This document shows positions 18,419-27,022 of a stretch of 64,000 nucleotides of DNA, piece by piece. The stretch is from positions 36,959 through 100,958 of the forward strand of contig JAVEDP010000039.1 of the NCBI GenBank assembly GCA_030841085.1, in the 5' to 3' direction. The translations under genes and the position numbers were made by a program. This DNA comes from Pyrinomonadaceae bacterium. Lineage in GTDB: Bacteria; Acidobacteriota; Blastocatellia; Pyrinomonadales; Pyrinomonadaceae. Below the pieces are notes generated by a model. It was not told the DNA's origin and searched no databases. It worked only from the letters and a program-made list of their open reading frames with translations. The stretch's first letter is position 1. Each line of letters opens with the position of its first letter.

Positions 18419-20014
18419 ATGCCCAGACATGTCATTCTGTTAACTGATGCGCACGAAGCGCCCGCCTATGAGCTGATCGAAGCGCTGCGTCTCGCCGGCG
18501 TGCAAACGCTCATCGAGGGGTTGCGTGAAGTCGAAGCTGAAGCCGCTTTGATTCGCCGCCGGGAAAGCGAAAGCGTAAGCGAACACTCGCAGGAATCGCC
18601 GTTGGCAATTCTTTACGAAGTCTTTGCCGGAGCTGACACGGTGGAACTTCACGCGGCCATCGATCACGCGAAAACCTTTTGGCCGGGGACACCGGTAATT
18701 GCCTGTCGCCGGCACTCGATTGGCTTTCATGGTTTCAATGCGCGTGGGCTCGATGGCGCTACGCTCAAGCGGCTGGGCTTTCGCGCGATTGCCGACAAGG
18801 CGGCGCAATTGCCGGCAATCCTGCGTGAAATCGAAGGCCACGGCGCCACTGGCGATTTAGGACTTCCGGAGACGATTAGGCCGGTAACAGATCCGGGATT
18901 GGCATCGCTGCCGACTAAAATGAAAGCGGCAAGTTTGCGGGCGGCATTTGATTTAGTTTCCTCGCTGCATTTCATCGGCGATCAAAACGACGCGGCCCAG
19001 GTCGCGGTTACGGGACTGACTGCGCTTGCAAAAGCCGATCGTTGGACCATCTACCTGCTCGCCGATGAGAAGGGTCCGCAGGCAGCAACGTTGGAAGCCA
19101 TCGCTTCGCTTGTGCCTGCGGAGAAAGTAATGCCTGAGCTGCACGACGACTGGCGTCAAATGTTGCTCGCTGGAGAAGCTGTCACCTCGGTCCATGAATC
19201 TAAAGCAGCCAGACTTGCCGGCGCCGGCATGGGCACGATTCGAAAGAAAGAACAGGGCGAATTCGTTGTCGCCATTCCGCTCATTTGCGGCGAGCGCGTT
19301 CTCGGTGTGCTCGAGGGCCGACGCGAGCGGGGCTCGTTCAAGAAATCCGAGCTGGCCTTGCTTAACGCGCTATCGCTGCCGATCGCATCAGCGCTCGCGA
19401 ACGCGGTGCGAATCGGCGAGGCCGAGCGGCTTTCGCAAACCGACGATCTAACTAAACTTCATAATGCGCGTTACCTGCGCCAGTTTCTTTTGAACGAGAT
19501 CCGCCGCGCCCGGCGTTATGGCACCAGTGTTTGCGCTTTGTTTTTGGACCTCGACGACTTCAAACGCGTTAACGATGCGCACGGACATCTGGCCGGCTCG
19601 CACGTGTTGATGGAAATGGCGGGCGTGATTCTTTCGTCGATCCGCGACACGGACGCGGTCGCTCGTTATGGCGGCGATGAGTTTGTAATCGTGCTGCCGG
19701 ATACCGGAATCGAACTCGCCGGCACGGTGGCCGAACGCATTCGCGAAAAGATTGGGAAACATTCTTTCAATGCGGGCCGAAACTTGAAATTGTCGTTGAC
19801 AGCCAGCTTTGGTGTCGCTGCTTTTCCCGAGCATGCTTCGTCGCCGCAACAGTTGATCTCGTGCGCCGATACAGCAATGTACGAAGCAAAGGCTGCGAAC
19901 AAAAACTGCGTGCGCTTTTCGCCGCTGCTGCGCAGCAAGGAAGAAAAGTTGCTGGCCGAGGGCAGCGTGCCGGGATCTATTCTCGATGCCGACGAAGGAA
20001 AGGCGTTTTCTTGA
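18419..20014 (+). CDS. GAF-GGDEF diguanylate cyclase
   Basis: 531 residues. The N-terminal 130 residues look like a degenerate receiver-type fold (HVILLTDAHEAPAYELIEALRLAGVQ), without a clear phospho-acceptor Asp. A GAF domain spans about 180-340 and a GGDEF domain about 350-510, with RYGGDEFVIVLPDTG at the active site and an intact inhibitory RxxD site (RDTD, five residues before GGDEF). It should make c-di-GMP from GTP under GAF-sensed and product-feedback control. No EAL or HD-GYP domain is fused. It is probably in one transcript with the FecR-domain gene 17 nt upstream. Confidence 0.92.
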   Translation: MPRHVILLTDAHEAPAYELIEALRLAGVQTLIEGLREVEAEAALIRRRESESVSEHSQESPLAILYEVFAGADTVELHAAIDHAKTFWPGTPVIACRRHSIGFHGFNARGLDGATLKRLGFRAIADKAAQLPAILREIEGHGATGDLGLPETIRPVTDPGLASLPTKMKAASLRAAFDLVSSLHFIGDQNDAAQVAVTGLTALAKADRWTIYLLADEKGPQAATLEAIASLVPAEKVMPELHDDWRQMLLAGEAVTSVHESKAARLAGAGMGTIRKKEQGEFVVAIPLICGERVLGVLEGRRERGSFKKSELALLNALSLPIASALANAVRIGEAERLSQTDDLTKLHNARYLRQFLLNEIRRARRYGTSVCALFLDLDDFKRVNDAHGHLAGSHVLMEMAGVILSSIRDTDAVARYGGDEFVIVLPDTGIELAGTVAERIREKIGKHSFNAGRNLKLSLTASFGVAAFPEHASSPQQLISCADTAMYEAKAANKNCVRFSPLLRSKEEKLLAEGSVPGSILDADEGKAFS

Positions 20015-20228
20015 TAGCGCAAAGATCGAAGTTCAGGTATCTTTGATCGTTCGGAGTTGGTTGAAGGTTTCCGAGGTAAGTTGTAAGTGGTAAATGGTGT
20101 TTGGGCTCCCCCGAGTTTCAGCCCACTTCCCCGTCGCCGTCAGGTCAGTTGCTATTGCCGCTCACGACTTTCGCGTTGCCACCCGCCGATGTTTTCTCGT
20201 TTTCATTACACTGGAAGTGAACAAATAA

Positions 20229-21275
20229 ATGGGTTTTAAATCGATTTTTAGTCTGTTTTCCAGCGATCTGGCAATTGATCTGGGAACGGCCAACACACTC
20301 GTTTATGCCAAAGGTCGCGGCATCGTAGTTTCCGAACCTTCGATCGTGGCAATCAATAAGGTCACCAATCAGGTGGAGGCTGTCGGCCGCGACGCGAAAG
20401 ACATGCTCGGCCGCACGCCCGGGAACATCGTTGCCATTCGTCCGATGAAGGACGGCGTCATCGCAAATTTTGAAGTGACTGAAAAGATGCTGCAGCACTT
20501 CATTCGCAAAGCTCACAATGGCAAAACGTGGGTCAGTCCCCGCGTCGTAATCGGCATACCGTCAGAGATTACTCAAGTCGAACGGCGCGCGGTTGAAGAC
20601 TCGGCTTATCGCGCCAAGGCTTCGGAAGTGTATCTGGTTGAAGAAGCAATGGCGGCGGCAATCGGCGCCGGGCTGCCAATCACGGAACCGCACGGCAACA
20701 TGGTGGTTGACATCGGCGGCGGCACGACGGACATCGCGGTGATCAGTTTGAGCGGCATCGTTTATTCGCGCGCGGTGCGCGTCGCCGGTAACGAAATGGA
20801 CGAAGCAATCATTTCGTACATCAAACGAAAATATAATTTACTCATTGGCGAGCGAACCGCGGAAGCGATTAAGATCGAACTCGGTTCGGCTTATCCGCTT
20901 GATGAGCCGCTGTCTTACGAAGTGCGCGGCCGCAACTTGATTGAAGGAATACCAAAGACGATCACGATGACGGATGAAGAAGTCCGCGAAGCACTGGCTG
21001 ATTCAGTCTCGACGATCATTAACGCCGTGCGTGTGGCGCTTGAGCGCACGCCTCCTGAACTTTCCGCCGACATCGTGGAACGCGGCATTGTGCTGACGGG
21101 CGGTGGCGCCTTGTTGAAAAACCTGGACAAGCGTCTCTCGATTGAAACTGGTTTGCCGGTGTCGCTGGCTGACGATCCGCTGGCGTCAGTTGTGCTTGGA
21201 ACGGGCAAGATGCTTTCCGACTTTGACCTGCTCAAACGGGTCAAGTGGGAAAATACGATGACCAGCGGCATGTAG
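20229..21275 (+). CDS. mreB: Rod shape-determining protein MreB
   Basis: 348-residue bacterial actin that polymerises along the inner membrane and directs lateral wall synthesis. Actin-fold motifs: phosphate-1 [10 protein letters not shown], connect-1 [17 protein letters not shown], phosphate-2 [20 protein letters not shown], and adenosine motif [14 protein letters not shown]. The N-terminus [15 protein letters not shown] is a membrane-binding amphipathic start. First gene of the mreB-mreC-mreD-mrdA-rodA set on the plus strand. 139 nt with heptamer tracts separate it from mreC. Confidence 0.97.
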   Translation: MGFKSIFSLFSSDLAIDLGTANTLVYAKGRGIVVSEPSIVAINKVTNQVEAVGRDAKDMLGRTPGNIVAIRPMKDGVIANFEVTEKMLQHFIRKAHNGKTWVSPRVVIGIPSEITQVERRAVEDSAYRAKASEVYLVEEAMAAAIGAGLPITEPHGNMVVDIGGGTTDIAVISLSGIVYSRAVRVAGNEMDEAIISYIKRKYNLLIGERTAEAIKIELGSAYPLDEPLSYEVRGRNLIEGIPKTITMTDEEVREALADSVSTIINAVRVALERTPPELSADIVERGIVLTGGGALLKNLDKRLSIETGLPVSLADDPLASVVLGTGKMLSDFDLLKRVKWENTMTSGM

Positions 21276-21288
21276 GGCCAGTCGGCAG

Positions 21289-21408
21289 TAGGCACTCGGC
21301 AGTAGGCAGTAGGCAGAAAAATCTCGAACTCCGAACTCCGAACTCCGAACTAGAAACTCGCAACTCCGATTGGCGGTTCGATTCACGATTTACGATTTAC
21401 GATTTACT
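21289..21408. repeat. Three successive heptamer arrays between mreB and mreC
   Basis: Three different 7-nt words follow one another: GGCAGTA (21289-21316), ACTCCGA (21330-21358) and GATTTAC (about 21379-21406). The last runs to within 6 nt of the mreC ATG and leaves no room for a normal Shine-Dalgarno sequence. Confidence 0.83.
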
Positions 21409-21413
21409 AGCCA

Positions 21414-22316
21414 ATGGCCGCCACCCGCACGCAAAGAGAAATTCGTCAGAAAGCGCCACTGTGGCTGGTGATGCTGTTGCTCACCAACCTGGTGATCATG
21501 GCTGTCGATGCGCGTGACAACAACACCAAGCAGCGCTTGTTTCGAGTTTGGATTCAGGCAGTGGCCTCGCCGGTCCAGGGCGTTTCGTCGCGAGCCAGCG
21601 GCGCCGGCAGCGGCTTCATTCGCGAGATCATGAACTTTCGCGGTGCGGCTGCCGAAAATGCGCAACTGAAAGAAAAACTTTTTGCCACTGAGTTGCAGTT
21701 GCAAAATGCGCGGCAAGCGGCGGAAGAAAACGAACGGTTGAAGGGTCTCCTCAATCTCAAACAACAAACTGGTTACGATCAGGTCACAGCGCACGTCATC
21801 GCGCGCGACTCTTCGGTCTGGTTCAATACGGTGACGCTTGATCGCGGGACCTCTTCCGGTGTCGGGCTGAACATGCCGGTCATAACCGCCGGTGGAATCG
21901 TAGGACGCGTTATTGCAGTGAGCCCGGTGACGGCACAGGTGATGATGGTCACCGATGAGAAAGCGGCAGCCGGCGCGATCGTCGGCCAACTTGGGGCCTC
22001 GGGAGCGCTGGGCTCTGTTCGCGGCAGCGGCGAGAGCGGGCTTATCGAGATGCGCTACGTCTCCGGATTGCAGAAGGTGGAAGTTGGGGACTCAATATTG
22101 ACGACCGGCCAGGATGGAATCTATCCGCCGGGACTCAACGTCGGAGAAGTTGTCGAAGTAAAACATGGCACCGCCACGCAACCGCACCAGATTTTGATCA
22201 GGCCCGGGGCTAACCTGGACCAGTTGAAAGAGGTAGCGATTTTGCTTTATCAGGCGCCACAGCGGCCTGCACCCGAACAGACCCTGCCAAACGTAGAGAA
22301 GACTAAGAAACAGTGA
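21414..22316 (+). CDS. mreC: Rod shape-determining protein MreC
   Basis: 300 residues, bitopic. N-terminal cytoplasmic TRTQREIRQKAPLW, one TM helix (about 17-33), a coiled coil (about 70-110: AAENAQLKEKLFATELQLQNARQAAEENERLKGLL), and then the two beta-barrel repeats typical of MreC (NTVTLDRGTSSGVGLNMPVI ... GIVGRVI ... LIEMRYVSG ... GDSILTTGQDGIYPPGLNVGEV). It scaffolds PBP2 and MreD in the periplasm. The mature length fits the family. The ATG lacks a Shine-Dalgarno; a GATTTAC heptamer array sits directly before it. Confidence 0.95.
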   Translation: MAATRTQREIRQKAPLWLVMLLLTNLVIMAVDARDNNTKQRLFRVWIQAVASPVQGVSSRASGAGSGFIREIMNFRGAAAENAQLKEKLFATELQLQNARQAAEENERLKGLLNLKQQTGYDQVTAHVIARDSSVWFNTVTLDRGTSSGVGLNMPVITAGGIVGRVIAVSPVTAQVMMVTDEKAAAGAIVGQLGASGALGSVRGSGESGLIEMRYVSGLQKVEVGDSILTTGQDGIYPPGLNVGEVVEVKHGTATQPHQILIRPGANLDQLKEVAILLYQAPQRPAPEQTLPNVEKTKKQ

Positions 22317-22317
22317 T

Positions 22318-22403
22318 GAGTGCTGAGTACTGAGTGCTGAGTAAAAGCAAAACTTGCGGATACTCTCTTGTCACTCAGCACTCAGCACTCAGCACTCAGC
22401 ACT
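22318..22403. repeat. Inverted pair of heptamer arrays between mreC and mreD
   Basis: Left array (GAGTACT/GAGTGCT)n at 22318-22342 and its complement (ACTCAGC)n at 22372-22403, separated by a 29-nt loop. It begins at the mreC stop and ends 9 nt before the mreD ATG, so the whole spacer is a potential hairpin. Confidence 0.87.
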
Positions 22404-22412
22404 TTTTCGACC

Positions 22413-22958
22413 ATGCCCCAACTTAAGATCGCGGCTGTTCTCGCCCTGGCAATAATTTTACAATTGTCGTTGCGAGCCGTTTGGCCGCCACTTTCATATA
22501 TTGACTTTCCGTTGGTGGTGGTTGTTTATATCGCTTTGCAGCGACACGCCTGGCAGGCCTTGATTGTCGGAACGATTGCCGGGCTCGCTGTTGACGCTGC
22601 CGGCGGCGGACTTATGGGCGCCGGTGGCTTTTCAAAAACCTTGACCGCCTATGTGATTTATTTTGCCGCCACGCGAGTTAATCTTGAAAACACTCTGCTG
22701 CGAATTCCAGTGCTGGCGACGGCGACCGTACTCGACTCGGCAATCTATGTTTTTTGGCACCGCTCGCTGGGATACGCGCCCAGCGCTCCTTTTGTCCAGA
22801 CAGTATCCTATCGATTGATCGCCACGACAGTGCTGGGAACGTTTGCGCTTTACTTGTTGGACTCGCTGTTCACCCAAAGTGGACGCCAACAACGTCGCGC
22901 CTTTGCCTCGCGCCGCAAAGGCGCGCGACGAGTAACGGGCTCTATGGGTAGAAGATGA
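22413..22958 (+). CDS. mreD: Rod shape-determining protein MreD
   Basis: 181-residue polytopic membrane protein with five to six TM helices, starting MPQLKIAAVLALAIILQLSLRAVWP at ATG 22413. The frame is open 45 nt upstream, but only by translating the heptamer array. FPLVVVVYIALQRHAWQALIVGTIAGLAVDAAGGGLMGAGGF is the typical MreD loop. The C-terminus is Arg-rich and ends one base before the mrdA ATG, implying translational coupling. Sequence conservation in this family is weak, so the call leans on topology and position between mreC and mrdA. Confidence 0.9.
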   Translation: MPQLKIAAVLALAIILQLSLRAVWPPLSYIDFPLVVVVYIALQRHAWQALIVGTIAGLAVDAAGGGLMGAGGFSKTLTAYVIYFAATRVNLENTLLRIPVLATATVLDSAIYVFWHRSLGYAPSAPFVQTVSYRLIATTVLGTFALYLLDSLFTQSGRQQRRAFASRRKGARRVTGSMGRR

Positions 22959-22959
22959 A

Positions 22960-24915
22960 ATGAAATTCGAAGACTCTTCACAAAACTTACGCGGCCGCAT
23001 TTGGCTGGTTCAGATCTTCGTTGTGCTGTTGCTGGCGTTGCTCGGCGTCAGACTCTATTACCTGCAACTGGTTCGCGGTCAGTACTACGCTGAGATTGCG
23101 CAAAATCAACGCATCAGGTTGCTTCCCATAACCGCGCCGCGCGGAGTCATCTTCGACCGCGACGGCCATCCGCTGGTCGACTCTCGCATTATTTATAGCG
23201 TCATTCTTTCCCGTGAAGATCTGCGCGGCCGCAATCCTTTGACGCTGGTGGCGCCGCTTGCCGCTGCGCTCGCTGTTGACGGCGATATTCTGCGCGACCG
23301 CTTCGTGCAGATTGCATCGCAGCCGGCCTTTGAATCAATTTTGGTGAAACAAGACGCGACGCCGGGGGACATCGCCTGGGTCGAGGCGCATGAGCTCGAG
23401 TTTCCCGAACTGCGTGTCGAGCAGCAGCCGCAGCGGCGTTACCCGCCAAACGGATTGTTGGCCCACGTGCTTGGTTATGTTGGCGAAATCAGTCCGGAGC
23501 AGCTAAAGCAGAACAGTTACAAGGACAAGGGACTGCGGCCCGGCGACGTGATTGGCCAAAGTGGTTTGGAACAAACTTATGACGACTACCTGCGCGGCAA
23601 AGACGGCTATCGAAAGGTAATCGTCGATAGTCGCGGACGCATTCAGGATGAAATTGAAACGATCGCGCCGCAGCCGGGACAGGATTTAGTTACGACGATC
23701 GATTTGGATTTACAGGAAGTAGCCGAAGAACAACTGCGAACGTCAGCCACCAAGCGCGGTGTCATCGTCGTCATGAATCCAAATAACGGCGAGGTCCTGG
23801 CACTAGCATCCGCCCCAACGTTCGATCCGAATCTCTTTTCGGAACGCATCGGCACCAGAGAAGGCCGCGCGGAATACGCGGCATTGCTGAATGATCCGGA
23901 CAAACCGCTGATCAATCGTGCGGTGCAAAGCCGTTACCCGCCAGGGTCGACGTGGAAGGTGCCGATGGCCATCGCCGGTTTGCAGCAGGGTGCGATCACC
24001 TTGGACCACTCGAATCTTGTTTGCGGCGGCGGTATTCAAGTGGGCAACAAGTTTACGCGCTGTATGGGCAATCATGGAACGCCTGATCTGAAAACTGCCA
24101 TCACAAAATCCTGTGACGGTTATTTCTATCGTCTCGGATTGAAGATGGGCATCGACGGCATCATGGCTATGGTCGACGAGTTTGATTTGGGAAGGCGGAC
24201 CGGGATTGATATCCCAAATGAAGTTATCAGCCTGACCCCGTCACCCGAGCTCAAGCAAAAGACACAACCGCAGAATGCTGAATGGAAAGACATCGACACC
24301 GTCTACGCTTCTTTCGGGCAGGTGTATGACATCATCACTCCGATTGCGTTGCTGCGCACAATCGCGGGCATCTCGGTAGGCGGCGATCTTTATGTGCCTC
24401 ATTTCTTAAAGGAACTCAGGCCGGTGAATGCGACCGGTCCATTCGAGCTGCGCGCCGGCAGATCTTTTCAACCGCTTGATGGCGCGCGGCCAAACCCCAA
24501 AAAGCTTTCGATTTCAGAAGACTTTCATCATCTCGTGGTTGAGGGAATGTGGGGCGTCGTGAACAACGGCGGCACGGCCGCATCAATTCGCATGGCCGGC
24601 TTCGACATCGCCGGCAAGACGGGCACGGCGCAAGTTGTGGAGAACGGCAAAGACACGGGCAAGAACAAAGACCACGCGTGGTTTGTTTCCTACGCCCCGG
24701 CTTACAAACCTGAAATCGCGCTGGTGGCTTTGATTGAGAACTCGGGCTTCGGCGGCCAAAACGCGGCACCTGCTGTGCGACGCGTTTACGACGTTTACTA
24801 TCGCAAGACGCGCAATGAAGAGCCGCCGGGAGCGCTGCCGGTGGCAAAGACGCCTAAGCCCGAAGATAAAAATGAACCAAAGAAAGCGCCGGCTGAGATT
24901 GCTCAAAACCAATAA
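22960..24915 (+). CDS. mrdA: Penicillin-binding protein 2, elongation-specific transpeptidase
   Basis: 651 residues. N-terminal TM anchor (about 13-33), PBP dimerisation/pedestal domain (about 45-215, with RGVIFDRDGHPL), then the transpeptidase domain. Active-site motifs in order: S-x-x-K in YPPGSTWKVPM near residue 330, S-x-N-type SCDGYFYR near residue 386, and K-T-G in AGKTGTAQV near residue 552. It crosslinks new peptidoglycan during elongation with RodA as glycosyltransferase. The tail of about 40 residues is Lys/Pro/Glu-rich. It follows mreD by one base. Identity is clear from motifs, length and context. Confidence 0.96.
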   Translation: MKFEDSSQNLRGRIWLVQIFVVLLLALLGVRLYYLQLVRGQYYAEIAQNQRIRLLPITAPRGVIFDRDGHPLVDSRIIYSVILSREDLRGRNPLTLVAPLAAALAVDGDILRDRFVQIASQPAFESILVKQDATPGDIAWVEAHELEFPELRVEQQPQRRYPPNGLLAHVLGYVGEISPEQLKQNSYKDKGLRPGDVIGQSGLEQTYDDYLRGKDGYRKVIVDSRGRIQDEIETIAPQPGQDLVTTIDLDLQEVAEEQLRTSATKRGVIVVMNPNNGEVLALASAPTFDPNLFSERIGTREGRAEYAALLNDPDKPLINRAVQSRYPPGSTWKVPMAIAGLQQGAITLDHSNLVCGGGIQVGNKFTRCMGNHGTPDLKTAITKSCDGYFYRLGLKMGIDGIMAMVDEFDLGRRTGIDIPNEVISLTPSPELKQKTQPQNAEWKDIDTVYASFGQVYDIITPIALLRTIAGISVGGDLYVPHFLKELRPVNATGPFELRAGRSFQPLDGARPNPKKLSISEDFHHLVVEGMWGVVNNGGTAASIRMAGFDIAGKTGTAQVVENGKDTGKNKDHAWFVSYAPAYKPEIALVALIENSGFGGQNAAPAVRRVYDVYYRKTRNEEPPGALPVAKTPKPEDKNEPKKAPAEIAQNQ

Positions 24916-24920
24916 AAAGA

Positions 24921-25024
24921 AGTGCTGAGTGCTGAGTGCTGAGTGCTGAGTTTCGAGTTTTCCGTAGAGTTCTGTTTCTGACTTCTGACTTCTGTCTTCT
25001 GTCTTCTGTTTTCTGTTTTCTGAT
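24921..25024. repeat. Two heptamer arrays between mrdA and rodA
   Basis: (GTGCTGA)n with four to five units at 24921-24952, then (TTCTGAC / TTCTGTC / TTCTGTT)n with about seven units at 24970-25024. The second ends 2 nt before the rodA ATG. Within it the unit changes stepwise, each variant present as two neighbouring copies, which looks like duplication of already mutated units. Confidence 0.86.
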
Positions 25025-25026
25025 CC

Positions 25027-26148
25027 ATGGTTGCAAGAATTCAAAAAAGAGGCCTACGCGATTTTGATTGGCTGCTGGCAATTCTGGCGATTGGCATCGT
25101 CTGCTTTGGCACCATTCAGATTCGTTATGCGCAACCCACCGAAAACTTTTGGGTCAAACAACTGATCGGTCTCGGCATTGCAATCGTCGCCATGCTGGCG
25201 GTCGCTTTTAATGACTATCGCAAACTGCTGAACATCGCTCCCGCGTTCTACGTCTTTGGCTTGCTGCTGCTGGTGATTGTTCTCATTCCCGGCATCGGTC
25301 TGAAAATTAACGGTCAGCGCGCCTGGATCCGAGTTCCCGGCATCGGGCAATTTCAGCCTTCCGAATTTGTAAAAGTCACAACCGCAATGATGCTGGCGCG
25401 CTATTTCGGTAAGCATCGCACCAATGCCTTGACGCTCAAAGAGCTGGCGATGGGCGGCTTGATTCTGGGTTTGCCAATCGCGTTGATTCTGCTGGAGCAC
25501 GACATGGGCCAGGTGCTGACGTATGTGCCAATACTGATCGTTGTGCTCTTTTTATCGGGAATAAAAATGCGTTTCGTCGTGGCGGCAATCGTGCTCGGAG
25601 TTGTGCTGTTGCCGTTTGCTTACTGGGTCGGAATCAAGACCCACCTGATCAAGAACTACCAACAGGAACGCATCAACGTCATTCTGGATCCCGAGAAAGC
25701 GGACCGCCGCGGGTTCGGTTACAACACTTGGCAATCGATCCTGACAGTGGGCGAAGGCGGATTGCTGGGCGCCGGCAACTCCTCGGCATATTCGCAGAGC
25801 AGTTTGAAGTTCCTGCCCGAACCGCATACCGATTTCATTTTTGCAGTATTAGCCGGCAGCACCGGGTTTGTCGGCTGCATTATTGTTTTGCTGGCTTATG
25901 TTTTGCTGCTCTCGCGTTTGATCGCCGGCGCGAAACGCGCACCCGATCGCATGGGCATGCTGGTCGTGATGGCGACGGTGGGCGGGCTAACCTGCCAAAT
26001 CTTCATCAACGTCGGTATGTCGTTGGGAATTCTGCCGGTAATCGGCGTGCCTTTGCCGCTGATGAGCGCTGGTCTAGCTTCGCTGATCGCCACCTTTATC
26101 GCGATCGGCTTTGCGATCAGCGTGCAGTTGCGAAGGTTCGTAAATTAG
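25027..26148 (+). CDS. rodA: Rod shape-determining protein RodA, SEDS glycosyltransferase
   Basis: 373 residues, about ten TM helices, of the SEDS family that polymerises lipid II with PBP2. Conserved blocks: RAWIRVPGIGQFQPSEFVK, LEHDMGQVLTYVPI, GYNTWQSILTVGEGGLLGAG, the catalytic-site region LPEPHTDFIFAVLAGSTGF, and NVGMSLGILPVIGVPLPLMSAGLASL. No Shine-Dalgarno is visible: a TTCTGTT array abuts the ATG. It closes the elongasome cluster. No terminator hairpin with a T run is obvious after it, but an inverted repeat lies at 26149-26256. Confidence 0.95.
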   Translation: MVARIQKRGLRDFDWLLAILAIGIVCFGTIQIRYAQPTENFWVKQLIGLGIAIVAMLAVAFNDYRKLLNIAPAFYVFGLLLLVIVLIPGIGLKINGQRAWIRVPGIGQFQPSEFVKVTTAMMLARYFGKHRTNALTLKELAMGGLILGLPIALILLEHDMGQVLTYVPILIVVLFLSGIKMRFVVAAIVLGVVLLPFAYWVGIKTHLIKNYQQERINVILDPEKADRRGFGYNTWQSILTVGEGGLLGAGNSSAYSQSSLKFLPEPHTDFIFAVLAGSTGFVGCIIVLLAYVLLLSRLIAGAKRAPDRMGMLVVMATVGGLTCQIFINVGMSLGILPVIGVPLPLMSAGLASLIATFIAIGFAISVQLRRFVN

Positions 26149-26258
26149 CCGCGGATTCTCGCGGATAAACGCGAATCAGAATGACAGGACAAATGATTAT
26201 TGATGACTGTTTCAGATTCGCGTAATCCGCGTTTATTCGCGGCGAATCTTGCGGTTCC
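26149..26258. repeat. Inverted repeat of the CGCGGATAAACGCGAATC type
   Basis: CCGCGGATTCTCGCGGATAAACGCGAATCAGA near 26149-26180 is mirrored by CAGATTCGCGTAATCCGCGTTTATTCGCGGCGAA near 26212-26246 (written in pieces; each arm is about 30 nt with mismatches). It lies just after the rodA stop and could work as a transcript end or a dispersed repeat. The related phrase CGCAGATTACGCAGATT occurs at 58300 and 59175. Confidence 0.6.
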
Positions 26259-27022
26259 AAGTAAGTGCAGAATGCCCGTGAACCAGGATTCGTTTCGCGT
26301 TTACCTCGTCTTCGGTTTATACTCCGCTTAGCTCGCCTCTGCGGACTTTTCGTTTCAACTAAGAAACTTCGAAAACAAGCAAGCAGCACTTAGAGACTCG
26401 AAGACGAGTACTGTGCTCCCGGCAAGCGAGTTACGAATTTTATCGTCGTCCGAATGCGTGACGATGTACCAATCAACTTTTAGGTTAAGCCGTATTGGCG
26501 AGTGCCGCCAAGCAAGCGCGTTAAGCCAGTCGAGTCCTTTGAAAACAATACGAGGTTGCGGCGTTAAATTCTCTTGAGAATGAACCGCCGCTCTGAAGAC
26601 TCGGTTGTTCCAGGTTTTGCTGAGTTCCGGTTTTGCCGGATGCGCGCGGCTAGTTAGGTTTTCTTTTTGAATAGTTCCATGGACCGGCGCCTGCGAATCC
26701 AATTGGATTCAGATCAATCGGCGTCCCAGCGACAATCCATTCTCTTTCAGCCCGCGGGCAAGCGGTTTCTTTCCTTGTCTGCCACCGGGCCAACAACACC
26801 ATTCAATCCAATTCACAGCGCGACGCCCGGGCGTTTCGTTATCCAATGTTCTGCGTGCCTCGCTCCGTTGCTTGAAGCGCGCGCAGTCCACCCCACAATT
26901 TTTCATAGCGCATATGGACCAAAGAGACTGCTTAGTCGTCGCACACCGAGAGGGGCTTTTACCTCGGCTGCGCTGCCGCGGTTTCAAGGTGGGTCCGCGC
27001 TTCAGGAGATCACGAATACAAA
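26259..27022. other. Long stretch before the RNase gene with no recognised gene
   Basis: About 760 bases. Several short frames are open on both strands, but none has the codon pattern, a Shine-Dalgarno site or a sequence I recognise. It may contain a long 5' leader for the RNase E/G homologue, as rne mRNAs carry in enterobacteria, where the leader senses enzyme level. That is a guess; I see no specific conserved stem-loop. Confidence 0.4.
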
